From contig CAVTTH010000003.1 of the NCBI GenBank assembly GCA_963737545.1, forward strand, positions 620,001 through 684,000: a stretch of DNA of 64,000 nt. Reading direction: 5' to 3'. This DNA comes from CAVTTH01 sp963737545 (GTDB taxonomy: Bacteria > Verrucomicrobiota > Verrucomicrobiia > Chthoniobacterales > UBA10450). The notes under the pieces were generated by a model. It ran no database searches. It was not told the DNA's origin and saw only the letters and a list, made by a program, of their open reading frames with translations. Made by a program: the position numbers and the translations under genes. Shown here in pieces: positions 46,419 to 55,309 of the stretch. Position 1 is the stretch's first letter, and each line of letters opens with the position of its first letter.

Positions 46419-47602
46419 TCAAGAAAACTGGGACGCGCAAAACTGAACCCGCTTAGAACCGAATCGGACGCGAGGTTCCTGCTCAGTCCCAGAACTTGGA
46501 AGGTGATTCCGAGGAAATTTGGATGCAGCAGGGTTTGCAAAGCGCGCCGTTTCTTCGCGTCCGCTCTTTCGCCAAACTGATCGCGCAACAGGCCAGACAA
46601 GATTCCGGTGAGGAAATGATGCTGATCCGTGAAACCGGCGACAATGAGGCCGCAATCTCGAGCGCGGTCGACAATGCCTGTCCACTCGACGTGCGCTGTG
46701 AGGTCGGCACGACCAATTTCCTCAAACGGCGAGCGAATAAGCCGATGTCGCACCCGGCATTGTAGCGTCCCGCCGGTCCGAGCCTGGGCGTAATATTCCT
46801 CACGCGGATGCCCGTAATCCACCGCGAGGATGTAGCCGCGTTCCAGGCGTCGCGAAATCGATTCGATCAATTCGAGCGCCGCCAGGCTTATCTCGGTTTC
46901 ATAGCCGGCTGGCCGCGACGGGAGACAATGCAGTTGCGCGCGAAGCACTGGATCGACAATTGATTGTTCAACGAAAACAAATTCATCCCCCCGCAAACCG
47001 ACAAATTTTTCGTTCCACTGCGTTTCGGCCGCGTCGGCCGCGTCGGCCGCAGGCTGGCGGCTACAGAGTAGATGCACCGGCAAGGCATCGAAAAGTTCGT
47101 TTGAGAAATGCACGCCGACGAACGGATCCATGTCTTCAAGCGAATCGCGCCACTCCACTTTCGGTTCGAACGAGGAAAGTGTGTTCGCCTGACGTACGCG
47201 CAAAACAGGAAACGGCTCGACGATTCGATAACGTAACGCGGCCAAAAACTCTGGCCGCGTTTTGTGCAGCGCCGCCAGGACATCGCCGGCAAATTCGCCG
47301 TGATGCGCGCCCTGTTCGACGATGGTGAAGTTGGCCGGCCACTCCAGCCGTTCCCACATCTCCGCGAATTGGGCAGCCAGCATTTCTCCGAAAAGCGGCC
47401 CGACGCTGACACTGGTAAAATAGTCTCCTGCCCGGCCAATCGCGCATCGCCCGGAACTGTAATAGCCGTGCTGTGGGTGGTAGAGCGCCTGCTCCATGAA
47501 CCAGGCGAAGGAAACCGGACCACGACGACGGATTGCGTCTCGAATAATCTTGATCAGGGCTAACTCGCCAGTCGGGACAATCTTGCTGCTCTGTTTTGGC
47601 AT
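46415..47602 (-). CDS. SAM-dependent methyltransferase, MidA/NDUFAF7 family
   Basis: 395 residues from ATG 47602; the longer frame to 47893 runs antisense through the PBP gene start and is not used. Family landmarks: GPVSFAWFMEQALYHPQHGYYS, GRAGDYFTSVSVGPLFGEMLA, the SAM site FTIVEQGAHHGEFAGDVL, FSNELFDALPVH and ILAVDYGHPREEYY, which are all close to the MidA/DUF185 pattern. In mitochondria the homologue methylates a complex I arginine; the bacterial substrate is not established. A short Ala/Asp repeat (ADAADAAE) sits near the middle. Coupled to the PLP lyase gene. Confidence 0.87.
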   Translation of the reverse strand: MPKQSSKIVPTGELALIKIIRDAIRRRGPVSFAWFMEQALYHPQHGYYSSGRCAIGRAGDYFTSVSVGPLFGEMLAAQFAEMWERLEWPANFTIVEQGAHHGEFAGDVLAALHKTRPEFLAALRYRIVEPFPVLRVRQANTLSSFEPKVEWRDSLEDMDPFVGVHFSNELFDALPVHLLCSRQPAADAADAAETQWNEKFVGLRGDEFVFVEQSIVDPVLRAQLHCLPSRPAGYETEISLAALELIESISRRLERGYILAVDYGHPREEYYAQARTGGTLQCRVRHRLIRSPFEEIGRADLTAHVEWTGIVDRARDCGLIVAGFTDQHHFLTGILSGLLRDQFGERADAKKRRALQTLLHPNFLGITFQVLGLSRNLASDSVLSGFSFARPSFLE

Positions 47603-47665
47603 TTGGATTTTATGGGGAATTGCACCTAAATTGCGCGCGAAGCTGATCAGCCCGCTTCGTCTCGC

Positions 47666-50245
47666 ATGCCTGTTTCGTTTCTCCAGTTCGCACCGATCGA
47701 GCGTTACCGTCCCCCCTGGTACGCACGGCCGCTGTTTTATGTGCCCGGCGGCATCCTGCTCCTCCTGCTCCTGGCCGTTATCATCTACTCTTCTTATCTT
47801 TACTCCACCCTTCAGACTCAAGCCGCCACGTTCGATCTCGCCAAGCTCGAACAAATGGAATCGGCCAGCGTCATTCTCGATCGAAACAACCAAATCTACG
47901 GCCAGATCTATGTCGAGAATCGGGAGACAATTCCGTACGACAAGTTACCGCGCGATCTGGTTAACGCCGTCGTCGCGATCGAAGACAATAAGTTTTATCA
48001 GCATAACGGCTACGATCTCTTCGGGATCTTCCGGGCGGCGCTGAAAAACTTCACGGCCGGGCACGTGCGCCAGGGAGGAAGCACGATCACCCAGCAGCTC
48101 GCACGCAATAGCTTCTCTCTCAAGGAAAGAACCTTTCGCCGCAAACTGCTCGAGATCTGTCTATCGCGCCGGATCGAGGAGCAGTTCAACAAACAGCAGA
48201 TCATGGAGCTCTACCTGAACCGGATTTATTTCGGCGGCGGTCTCTACGGAGCCGAAGCGGCCGCGCGCGGTTATTTCGGCAAATCGGCGCAGGAACTCAC
48301 GCTGGCGGAATGCGCGACTCTCGCCGGCCTGATCAAAAGCCCGAACAAACTCTCGCCCTGGACGGACCGGGCCGCGTCAAAGGAGGCGCGCAATTTCGTT
48401 CTTACTCGCATGCGCGAGCTCGGTTTCATCTCGGCCGAGCTGTGCTCGAGGGCGCAGGGGGAAGAGATCGTGGCGGAGAACAGGCAAAGCGCACGCGGGC
48501 AGACCTACGCGGTTGATTACATTCGTCAGCAAGTGATCGCAGCCGTGGGCTGGGACCGCGCAATGAATGAAGGATACCGCATTCACACAACGATCGATGC
48601 CGGGATGCAAAAAGCAGCCGAGGAATCGTTGCACGCGAATCTCGACAAGGTGGAGAAGCATCCCGGCTACAATCACCAGATTTATGCGGATTACGCGGCG
48701 ACTTTCCGACCAGTCCGTCCCGGTGCCCCGGCACCGCCCACGCCGGAATATCTTCAGGGAGCGGTGATCGCCCTCGATAATGCGACCGGCGGGATCCTTG
48801 CGCTGGTCGGTGGACGCGATTTTGAACACAATCAATTTGATCGCGCGCTCCAGGCAAAACGCCCCGCCGGGACGGCGTTCACGCCCTTTGTTTTCGCCGC
48901 CGCCTTTCAAGGCTCGCTTTACCCTGGATCAATCGTGGAGGACTCGGCGCTCGATAATCGTGCGGTCATGATTGGCGGCACGACTGGAATTCTGGGCGAA
49001 TGGGGACCGGAGAGTGAAGATAATCGCTACGAAGGCCCGATCACAGCGCGTGAGGCTCTCGCGAAGTCGAAGAATGGGGCCACGGTGCGGGTCGGGATGG
49101 AGCCCGGCGTCGGTGAGGTTTTGAAATTGTGCAATGCGGCCGGGATTCATTCTCCGCTTCGCCCGTATCCGGCGACTTTCCTCGGCAGCAGCGAAGTGAC
49201 GCTGGCCGACCTGGCGTTGGCCTACACCATTTTCCCAAACGGCGGCTGGCGTCCCAAAGCTCCCTACATTCTCGACCGGATCGAGGAAAAGGATGGCTCG
49301 ATCGTCTGGCAAAACATGGAAGACCGGGGACGACGCAACGTCATCAAACCGGAGACGGCGTATGAGGTTCATTCGTGCCTGGTCGATGCATTGGAGAGCG
49401 GGACCGGTCGGGCCGCGCATGAAACCTTTGGACTCAAGAAAATCCCGGCTGCCGGCAAGACCGGAACAGCCTACGATTTTACCGATGTCCTGTTCGCGGG
49501 ATACGATGATGCGATCACGTGCGCGGTTTGGGCCGGGTTCGACAAGCCGCAAAAAATTTATCGCGGCGCCTTTGGGGGCACGATCGCGTTGCCAGTTTGG
49601 GTCGACGTCATGAACGCCTCCGTTGCCCGTTACCCGCCGCACGAAATCGTTAGGCCAGCAGGATTGAAACAATTCGAGATCTGTTCGAAATCCGGACTTC
49701 TCGCGACTGACAAATGCTACGAAACGGTCAGGAACGACGCCGGCGGAACCACCCAACGCCGCACCACTTACATGGAACTGGCGACTGCCGCGCAAGCGCC
49801 GACCGAATCCTGCAACATTCATGGTGAACCGAGCAGTCGTCTCGTGCGCGAATTGCCTTCCGGCGAATGGCCGCGCGCCGCGCTCGCCGTCGACACGAGC
49901 CAGGTCGCCGCAGTCATCGCAAAAGGGCCAACGCTGCTCGCGGAAAACGATCCTTATAACGCGGTCAAATCAACGGATGCGCCGAAACCAGTGGAAACCT
50001 CGCCGGAGAACGACATGCCCGATCCAACAAAACCGGTCCTCAAAGCACAACCGGCTGACGCGTCGGCGCAAAATAGCATGCCCGATCCGACGAAGCCGGT
50101 TCTCAAAGCTCAGCCAGTCGCGCCGGTGGAAGAGCAGCCGGTCGAAATCCGTCGCGCCGAGCCAGTGCGCCCGATGGATGAAATCCCGTCCGATTCGATT
50201 CTGAGAAACACCCCGCCGCAGGCGATCAATCCAGACGACGAGTAA
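47666..50245 (+). CDS. Class A penicillin-binding protein with altered transpeptidase motif
   Basis: 859 residues. One N-terminal membrane segment (GGILLLLLLAVIIYSSYLY) is followed by a GT51 peptidoglycan glycosyltransferase domain with the catalytic Glu106 in VVAIEDNKFYQHNG and GGSTITQQLARN. The transpeptidase domain keeps SKN (S468-N470) and KTG (K598-G600), but the first motif, normally SxxK, reads T403-A-F-T406 in RPAGTAFTPF. Both nucleophile Ser and Lys are replaced, so the transpeptidase is probably inactive or altered while glycan polymerisation is kept. The C-terminal tail has two copies of MPDPTKPVLKAQP. It shares its last base with the next gene's start (TAATG). Confidence 0.9.
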   Translation: MPVSFLQFAPIERYRPPWYARPLFYVPGGILLLLLLAVIIYSSYLYSTLQTQAATFDLAKLEQMESASVILDRNNQIYGQIYVENRETIPYDKLPRDLVNAVVAIEDNKFYQHNGYDLFGIFRAALKNFTAGHVRQGGSTITQQLARNSFSLKERTFRRKLLEICLSRRIEEQFNKQQIMELYLNRIYFGGGLYGAEAAARGYFGKSAQELTLAECATLAGLIKSPNKLSPWTDRAASKEARNFVLTRMRELGFISAELCSRAQGEEIVAENRQSARGQTYAVDYIRQQVIAAVGWDRAMNEGYRIHTTIDAGMQKAAEESLHANLDKVEKHPGYNHQIYADYAATFRPVRPGAPAPPTPEYLQGAVIALDNATGGILALVGGRDFEHNQFDRALQAKRPAGTAFTPFVFAAAFQGSLYPGSIVEDSALDNRAVMIGGTTGILGEWGPESEDNRYEGPITAREALAKSKNGATVRVGMEPGVGEVLKLCNAAGIHSPLRPYPATFLGSSEVTLADLALAYTIFPNGGWRPKAPYILDRIEEKDGSIVWQNMEDRGRRNVIKPETAYEVHSCLVDALESGTGRAAHETFGLKKIPAAGKTGTAYDFTDVLFAGYDDAITCAVWAGFDKPQKIYRGAFGGTIALPVWVDVMNASVARYPPHEIVRPAGLKQFEICSKSGLLATDKCYETVRNDAGGTTQRRTTYMELATAAQAPTESCNIHGEPSSRLVRELPSGEWPRAALAVDTSQVAAVIAKGPTLLAENDPYNAVKSTDAPKPVETSPENDMPDPTKPVLKAQPADASAQNSMPDPTKPVLKAQPVAPVEEQPVEIRRAEPVRPMDEIPSDSILRNTPPQAINPDDE

Positions 50246-51282
50246 TGGCGCCGCCGGTTTCCGGAGGCTTCCGGCTCACGATCCTGGACTCGATTGGCCG
50301 CGATCCGGAACAACAATTCCCCGATGGAGCAGGCGACATCGGTCCCGGACATGCGCCGGTAAATTTTCACGCGTTTGCAGCGTGCACCGGAGGAACTTTT
50401 CAACGGGACGTTCGGCGGGCGATGGCCGCGAAAACGCCGGTGCTGCTTTTGCTGCGCGGAGATTTCAAGGCAGCGGAACGTGCGTTTGCCCAACTCAAGA
50501 AGAACGGGCGCACTGTGGCGGTTTCACTGAAAGAAACCGGAATGCACCAGATCGCGCAGCAACTCCGCAATCCGGGCAGACTTCTCCGTTTCAAGAAGCT
50601 CGCCGCGTCCGCCGATGCGTGCATAGGAATTACCTCCGAGGCGGCCGACGTTTATCGGTCGATCCAGACCAACGCGAAACGTGTCGCCTTTATTCCGACG
50701 CCATATCCAGTCGGCGATTCGCGCTGGGATTTTTCGCGCCCCGCTTCCGAGCGCAGTGGAATTTTCGTCGGCACCCGCGAGTTTCATTTTCCGTCACGAA
50801 ACCATCTGGCTGCCATGCTGCTCGCACGATCCCTGAGTGAACAGACGAACGAGCGTGTCACGGTGTTTAGCCGGGAGGGACGATCAGGCGGAAAACTGCT
50901 CGCCGCGCTCGGTTTCCCGGCAAAACGCCTGAACATCATCACGCGCAAGTTGCATTACCCCGATTACCTGCGCGAGGTCAGCCGGCACAAACTGGTATTG
51001 CAGCTCGATACGAGTTTCGTTCCAGGCCAGGTAGCCGGCGATGCGCTCCTCTGCCGTCTGCCCTGCGTCGGCGGAAATGGCGCGATCGATCGGCTCGCCT
51101 TCACGGACATTTGCGGCGTCAATCGTTCGATCGCGGAGATCGGAGAAATCGCCGAGCATCTTCTTCGGGATCGCCAGCATTACGATCGGGTTATCGCAGA
51201 TTCGCAAAAGCGAGCGATGGAGCTGACTTCATTTCCTGTGATCGCGAAGCAGCTGGAAGATTTTTTCCGCGGTCTCGCGTAG
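50245..51282 (+). CDS. Putative GT-B glycosyltransferase-like protein
   Basis: 345 residues, start overlapping the PBP stop by 1 base, so probably co-translated. The C-terminal half resembles GT4-type donor domains: GIFVGTREFHFPSRNHLAAM, RVTVFSREGRSGGKLLAALG, and QLDTSFVPGQVAGDALLCRLPCVGG followed by HLLRD. The N-terminal half (TPVLLLLRGDFKAAERAFAQL; ACIGITSEAADVYRSI) is Rossmann-like but weak. A cell-envelope sugar transfer role is inferred from the fold and its PBP neighbour. Confidence 0.6.
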   Translation: MAPPVSGGFRLTILDSIGRDPEQQFPDGAGDIGPGHAPVNFHAFAACTGGTFQRDVRRAMAAKTPVLLLLRGDFKAAERAFAQLKKNGRTVAVSLKETGMHQIAQQLRNPGRLLRFKKLAASADACIGITSEAADVYRSIQTNAKRVAFIPTPYPVGDSRWDFSRPASERSGIFVGTREFHFPSRNHLAAMLLARSLSEQTNERVTVFSREGRSGGKLLAALGFPAKRLNIITRKLHYPDYLREVSRHKLVLQLDTSFVPGQVAGDALLCRLPCVGGNGAIDRLAFTDICGVNRSIAEIGEIAEHLLRDRQHYDRVIADSQKRAMELTSFPVIAKQLEDFFRGLA

Positions 51283-51313
51283 CGCGATTGCTACGCGCGG
51301 AGTGACTGAACAT

Positions 51314-52495
51314 TTAGGCACTCGATCGCAAAGCTTCGAAATAATAATTTTCCAGCAGACGAACCTGCGCCCCCTGTTCGAACTTCTCGGAAACAGCTGC
51401 TGCACCGCGTTCCGCCAGCCCGGTCAGCACGAGCGGTTGCTCGGCCGCGGCCAGAAGGGCGCGCGAGAGCGCGGCGTGATCGCGTTCCCGAATCAGCACT
51501 CCACTGACGCCGTTCTCGATCGCTTCCGGAATTCCTCCATGGGTCGTCGCAAAAACGGGCAAGCCGCTGGCCATCGCTTCCAGCATCGAGTTGGGAACGC
51601 CCTCCTGATTTCCATCAGAACTCGTTTCGCTCGGATGCAGGAAAATATGCGCTTCGTAAAAAAGATCGCGCAGTTCCCGCTGGGAAATAAAACCAGGGAA
51701 GGAGATTTTTTCAGCGAGGCCGAGTTCGCGGGCAGTGTGTTGCAGTTCTTCGAGCAACGGGCCTTCGCCGGCGATGGTGAATTTCGACCGTGGATATTTG
51801 GCGGCGAAATCGGCAAAGGTGCGCATGCTTGTCCGCAATCCTTTCTTCTCGATTAACCGGCACGCCTGCACAAAATGCCACGCGCCATCGGTCGGCCATT
51901 CGCGCGAGCGAAAAGGAATATGGCTGACTGGAATCCCCGTCCGTTGCACGCGAATTTTCTCGGGCGGACATCCCAACTTTAGCAACGCCTTCCCTAACGA
52001 CTCGGAACGAACGAGCACGAGCCGGACGGCCTCGAGCATTTTCGCTGTCGCCGCCCGGTACGCCCGTTTCTCCATGTCCACCATGACGTCCGCTCCATGA
52101 AACGACACGACGACCGGATGCGGCCAACTGCGAATGAGTGGCAGGAGATGCGCCGCAATGTGGCCGAAATAAATATGGAGCAGGGCCGCGTTGTCACGGT
52201 CGAGCACCTCGCGCAAAGAATTGACTTCTCCCGTCGAAAGTTGCCACGGCGCCGAGCGAACTTGCTTGAACCAGAATCTCCGCAGGAAATGTGTCACCGG
52301 TTTCCCGACAATTTCTACTGAGCCGAACGGAAATCGTTCCGCCTCCTCACGCTTTTGCGTGATCACCACCGGCTGCACTCGCGTGAGCGCGGTGATCTGC
52401 CGGTAGATGTGGAGCATCTCCGGCTTTAGAAAAGTCGCGCAATAACAGGCGACGATGGGCCGCTCCGAATCGAAGCGAGCACTCTCTGCCGTCAA
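51314..52495 (-). CDS. Glycosyltransferase family 4 (GT-B)
   Basis: 393 residues. N-terminal acceptor domain (LLHIYFGHIAAHLLPLI, VVVSFHGADVMVD) and C-terminal donor domain with the family hallmarks FVQACRLIEKKGLRTSMRTF, FTIAGEGPLLEEL, and the E-x7-E-type stretch EGVPNSMLEAMASGLPVFAT followed by HGGIPEAIENGVSGVLI. Transfers an NDP-sugar to a surface polysaccharide or glycolipid. The gene upstream of it on the same strand, a small secreted protein, overlaps it by 4 bp. Confidence 0.88.
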   Translation of the reverse strand: MTAESARFDSERPIVACYCATFLKPEMLHIYRQITALTRVQPVVITQKREEAERFPFGSVEIVGKPVTHFLRRFWFKQVRSAPWQLSTGEVNSLREVLDRDNAALLHIYFGHIAAHLLPLIRSWPHPVVVSFHGADVMVDMEKRAYRAATAKMLEAVRLVLVRSESLGKALLKLGCPPEKIRVQRTGIPVSHIPFRSREWPTDGAWHFVQACRLIEKKGLRTSMRTFADFAAKYPRSKFTIAGEGPLLEELQHTARELGLAEKISFPGFISQRELRDLFYEAHIFLHPSETSSDGNQEGVPNSMLEAMASGLPVFATTHGGIPEAIENGVSGVLIRERDHAALSRALLAAAEQPLVLTGLAERGAAAVSEKFEQGAQVRLLENYYFEALRSSA

Positions 52496-52797
52496 AACAC
52501 GATCTCGAATAGCTTAATCCCGTTCCATTTTCCCGGGATGTGCGGATCGAACATGACACTTTGTTCCGCCGTGCCGTATTTGGCCGGTGCTTTCGGATTC
52601 AGCATTTGCAAAGGATTATGGCCGCGGGCAAACATTCGTGGGAACACCCCGTAAACGCCTGGCCGACGAATCGGCGCTGGCTTCGGTTTCCCCGATACCG
52701 CCTCCCGATTACTCCCGACCGAGGAGGAGAAAGTTTCTGCCGAACCGGTCGCCGCGACCGCCACGAAGAGAATGAGCCCAAGTAAACAAGTTTTCAT
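52492..52797 (-). CDS. Small secreted protein, unknown function
   Basis: 101 residues with a clear signal peptide (MKTCLLGLILFVAVAATGSA). The mature part is basic and Pro-rich (KPKPAPIRRPGVYGVFPRMF), then NPLQMLNPKAPAKYGTAEQS and FDPHIPGKWNGIKLFEIVF. No Cys in the mature chain and no known domain recognised. Its stop overlaps the glycosyltransferase start by 4 bp, so it is probably real and linked to it. Confidence 0.65.
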   Translation of the reverse strand: MKTCLLGLILFVAVAATGSAETFSSSVGSNREAVSGKPKPAPIRRPGVYGVFPRMFARGHNPLQMLNPKAPAKYGTAEQSVMFDPHIPGKWNGIKLFEIVF

Positions 52798-52869
52798 AGT
52801 TTCCTTCCTTCAGACTGCGCTACGCTGCAAGTTGCCGCTGGAGATACCCCAGCACACAATTATACAGCG

Positions 52870-53841
52870 ATGGACTACCTTGAAAAGGCCGGACGCGTTC
52901 TCGATATCGAGATCCTCGAACTGCAAAGATTGCGACAACGGCTCGACGAAAATTTCTCGCACGCGGTCGAGCTAATCAAAGAAGCGGTGGAAGGGCGAGG
53001 AAAAGTCGTCGTCCTCGGGGTCGGCAAATCCGGACAGATCGGAAGCAAAATCGCCGCTACCCTGACGAGCACGGGTTCCCCCGCAGTTTCGCTCGATTCG
53101 CTGAACGCGCTGCATGGTGATCTCGGAATGCTCGCGGACGGCGACGTCGTCCTCGCGCTGAGCTCGAGCGGCGAGACCGAAGAGCTGCTTCGCATCCTGC
53201 CGGCGATCGCGCGCTTTCAGGTCAAGATCATTGCTGTTTGCGGCAATGCCGCCTCCACTCTCGCGCAAAATGCGCATGTTTTTCTCGACGTGAATATTGA
53301 GCAGGAAGCGTGTCCGCTGAATCTCGCGCCGACTTCGAGCACCACCGTCATGCTCGCGCTCGGTGACGCGCTGGCCATGGTCCTGCTCGAAGCGCGCGGC
53401 TTCAACAAAGAGGATTTCGCGAAATTTCATCCCGCCGGAATGATCGGCCGCAGCTTGCTCCTGCGCGTGCACCAGATCATGCGCCCGCGCAGTGCGCTCG
53501 CGCTCGTCGCCCCCGACGCAACAATCAGTTCTGTTTTGAAGACAATGACCGGTGTCCGTGCCGGTGCGGCTGTGGTAGCCGGAGCGAACGGCGAGTTGCT
53601 CGGCATATTTACCCACGGAGATTTCGCTCGGCATTTTCAATCCGATTCCAAAATCGGCGAGCGGCTCGTGGCGGACTTGATGACGCTGAATCCGGTCACA
53701 GTTCATCAGGACAAACTCGCCGTCGAAGTTCTAAATCTTCTCGAACGGCACCGGATCGACGACCTGGTCGTGGTGGATGATAACCAGTCGCCGGTTGGAA
53801 TCGTCGACTCGCAGGACCTCACGAAATTGAAGTTGCTTTGA
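52870..53841 (+). CDS. kpsF: Arabinose-5-phosphate isomerase (SIS + two CBS domains)
   Basis: 323 residues. SIS sugar-isomerase domain: VVVLGVGKSGQIGSKIAATL, TGSPAVSLDSLNALHGDLGM, ALSSSGETEELLRILP and EACPLNLAPTSSTTVMLALG, which are near-identical to KdsD/KpsF consensus. Two CBS domains follow (about 205-260 and 270-323, ending IDDLVVVDDNQSPVGIVDSQ). Interconverts ribulose 5-phosphate and arabinose 5-phosphate for Kdo, indicating lipopolysaccharide-type glycans. Could equally be named kdsD. Confidence 0.92.
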   Translation: MDYLEKAGRVLDIEILELQRLRQRLDENFSHAVELIKEAVEGRGKVVVLGVGKSGQIGSKIAATLTSTGSPAVSLDSLNALHGDLGMLADGDVVLALSSSGETEELLRILPAIARFQVKIIAVCGNAASTLAQNAHVFLDVNIEQEACPLNLAPTSSTTVMLALGDALAMVLLEARGFNKEDFAKFHPAGMIGRSLLLRVHQIMRPRSALALVAPDATISSVLKTMTGVRAGAAVVAGANGELLGIFTHGDFARHFQSDSKIGERLVADLMTLNPVTVHQDKLAVEVLNLLERHRIDDLVVVDDNQSPVGIVDSQDLTKLKLL

Positions 53842-53896
53842 AGCCCATGCGAACACTTGTAAAACCCTCAACTCTCATCTATCAACTCACCCTGTT

Positions 53897-54454
53897 ATGG
53901 CCGCGGCAAACGATCTCCGAAAGGGAATGGCGATAAAATACAATGGCAACACTGCCATTGTCCTCGATGTCCATCACCGAACGCCGGGTAATTTGCGCGC
54001 ATTCGTCCAGGCGATCATTCGTTACATTGGCACCGGGAAAAGCGCCGACGTGCGCTTCGGCTCGACCGATAAAGTCGAGCTGGTGGACATCGACCGCACG
54101 ACGCTGGAGTTCAGTTACAAGGATGGAACCGGCTACCATTTCATGGATCCAAAAACCTTCGAGACGATTACGCTGCAGGAAAGCCTGCTGGCCGACGCGA
54201 AAGATTATCTGGTGGAGAACCTGGCGGTTGAGGTGCTTTCCACCAATGGCCGCGCAGTCCAGGTCGAGTTGCCTTCCTCGGTGAATCTCAAAGTCGTGGA
54301 AGCGCCGGAGGGTGTGCGCGGCGACACGGCATCGAACGTGACCAAGCCAGCCGTGCTCGAGACGGGGAAGACGGTGAATGTGCCGTTGTTCATCCATGAA
54401 GGCGAAACGATCAAGATCGACACCCGCACTGGCGCCTACATGGGGCGAGCCTAA
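53897..54454 (+). CDS. efp: Elongation factor P
   Basis: 185 residues, three beta-barrel domains (KOW-like N-domain, OB middle, C-terminal EFP). It relieves ribosome stalling at proline runs. The tip loop reads P30-G-N32-L-R34-A-F36; the residue aligned with the modified Lys34 of E. coli (or Arg32 of Pseudomonas) is Asn32, so neither lysylation nor rhamnosylation at that spot is possible. C-terminal IDTRTGAYMGRA matches the family. The TAA stop lies in a CCTAACGA octamer. It precedes a membrane HExxH gene by 3 bases. Confidence 0.93.
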   Translation: MAAANDLRKGMAIKYNGNTAIVLDVHHRTPGNLRAFVQAIIRYIGTGKSADVRFGSTDKVELVDIDRTTLEFSYKDGTGYHFMDPKTFETITLQESLLADAKDYLVENLAVEVLSTNGRAVQVELPSSVNLKVVEAPEGVRGDTASNVTKPAVLETGKTVNVPLFIHEGETIKIDTRTGAYMGRA

Positions 54455-54457
54455 CGA

Positions 54458-55309
54458 GTGTGGATGAATCCTCGCCGTCGAAGTGGAAGCGCACGGGTGA
54501 GGAGGCGAAGCTCTCCCGGTCCGGCAAAAGGCAAGTCCGACACCAGGGTCAAGGTCATTCCTTATGTGGTTCCGACTTCCCGCAAGCCGCCCGCGTTCAA
54601 ACCGCTCACGGTGCCAACACGATGGGTGAAGTTCGTCGTTGCACTTTTCCTCCTCCCGCTTTGCGCAATCTTAAGCGAGACATTTTTCACGGTGTTTGCG
54701 CGAGCCACGGTCGCGCAACGACTCTGGGCGGGGGAGGAATTCTGGTTTTTCTCGTTAGGGGTGGTGCTTTGGCTGATCGCGTTTTTCGGACTGCCCCGTC
54801 CGATGCTGGTTTACGTCTTTGGACATGAATTGACGCATGCCTTTTGGGTGTTGCTGATGGGAGGACGGGTCAGCCGCTTCCGTGTCGCGCGCGACGGCGG
54901 TCACATCATTACGGACCGGAACAATTTCTGGATCGCACTCGCGCCTTATTTCTTCCCGCTCTACAGCCTGCTCGCGATTGTTGGCTACGGCTTGCTCAGC
55001 CTGTTCTTCAACATGCAGCCATTCGGGCGGGTCCTCTACGCCGTGATCGGCATAACCTGGGCATTTCATCTCACCTTCACCTGCTGGATGATTCCGAAGA
55101 ATCAGACGGATTTGAGCGATAACGGCACTTTCTTTTCCCTGGTCGTGATCTATCTGATGAATCTGGTACTTCTCAGCGTCATGCTGGTTCTCGCCTCGCC
55201 TCAGATCACGTTTGCCCAGTTCGGTTCCGACGCTCTCGTCAACATCGCAAACTTCGCGCAGGGGATCGCCTCACTCGCGGATCGGTTCCACCGCGGCGTG
55301 CAGGGCTAG
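54458..55309 (+). CDS. Membrane protein with HExxH motif (M50-like)
   Basis: 283 residues from GTG 54458 (ATG 54464 equally possible). A basic N-terminus is followed by about six membrane segments. FGHELTHAFWVLLMGGRVSRF holds a zinc-type HELTH motif inside a membrane helix, as in site-2 proteases; a later NNFWIALAPYFFPLYSLLAI resembles the M50 second motif region but an obvious NxxPG/LDG motif is not seen. Probably an intramembrane metalloprotease relative of unknown substrate. Convergent with treY, with a 4-base overlap. Confidence 0.7.
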   Translation: MWMNPRRRSGSARVRRRSSPGPAKGKSDTRVKVIPYVVPTSRKPPAFKPLTVPTRWVKFVVALFLLPLCAILSETFFTVFARATVAQRLWAGEEFWFFSLGVVLWLIAFFGLPRPMLVYVFGHELTHAFWVLLMGGRVSRFRVARDGGHIITDRNNFWIALAPYFFPLYSLLAIVGYGLLSLFFNMQPFGRVLYAVIGITWAFHLTFTCWMIPKNQTDLSDNGTFFSLVVIYLMNLVLLSVMLVLASPQITFAQFGSDALVNIANFAQGIASLADRFHRGVQG

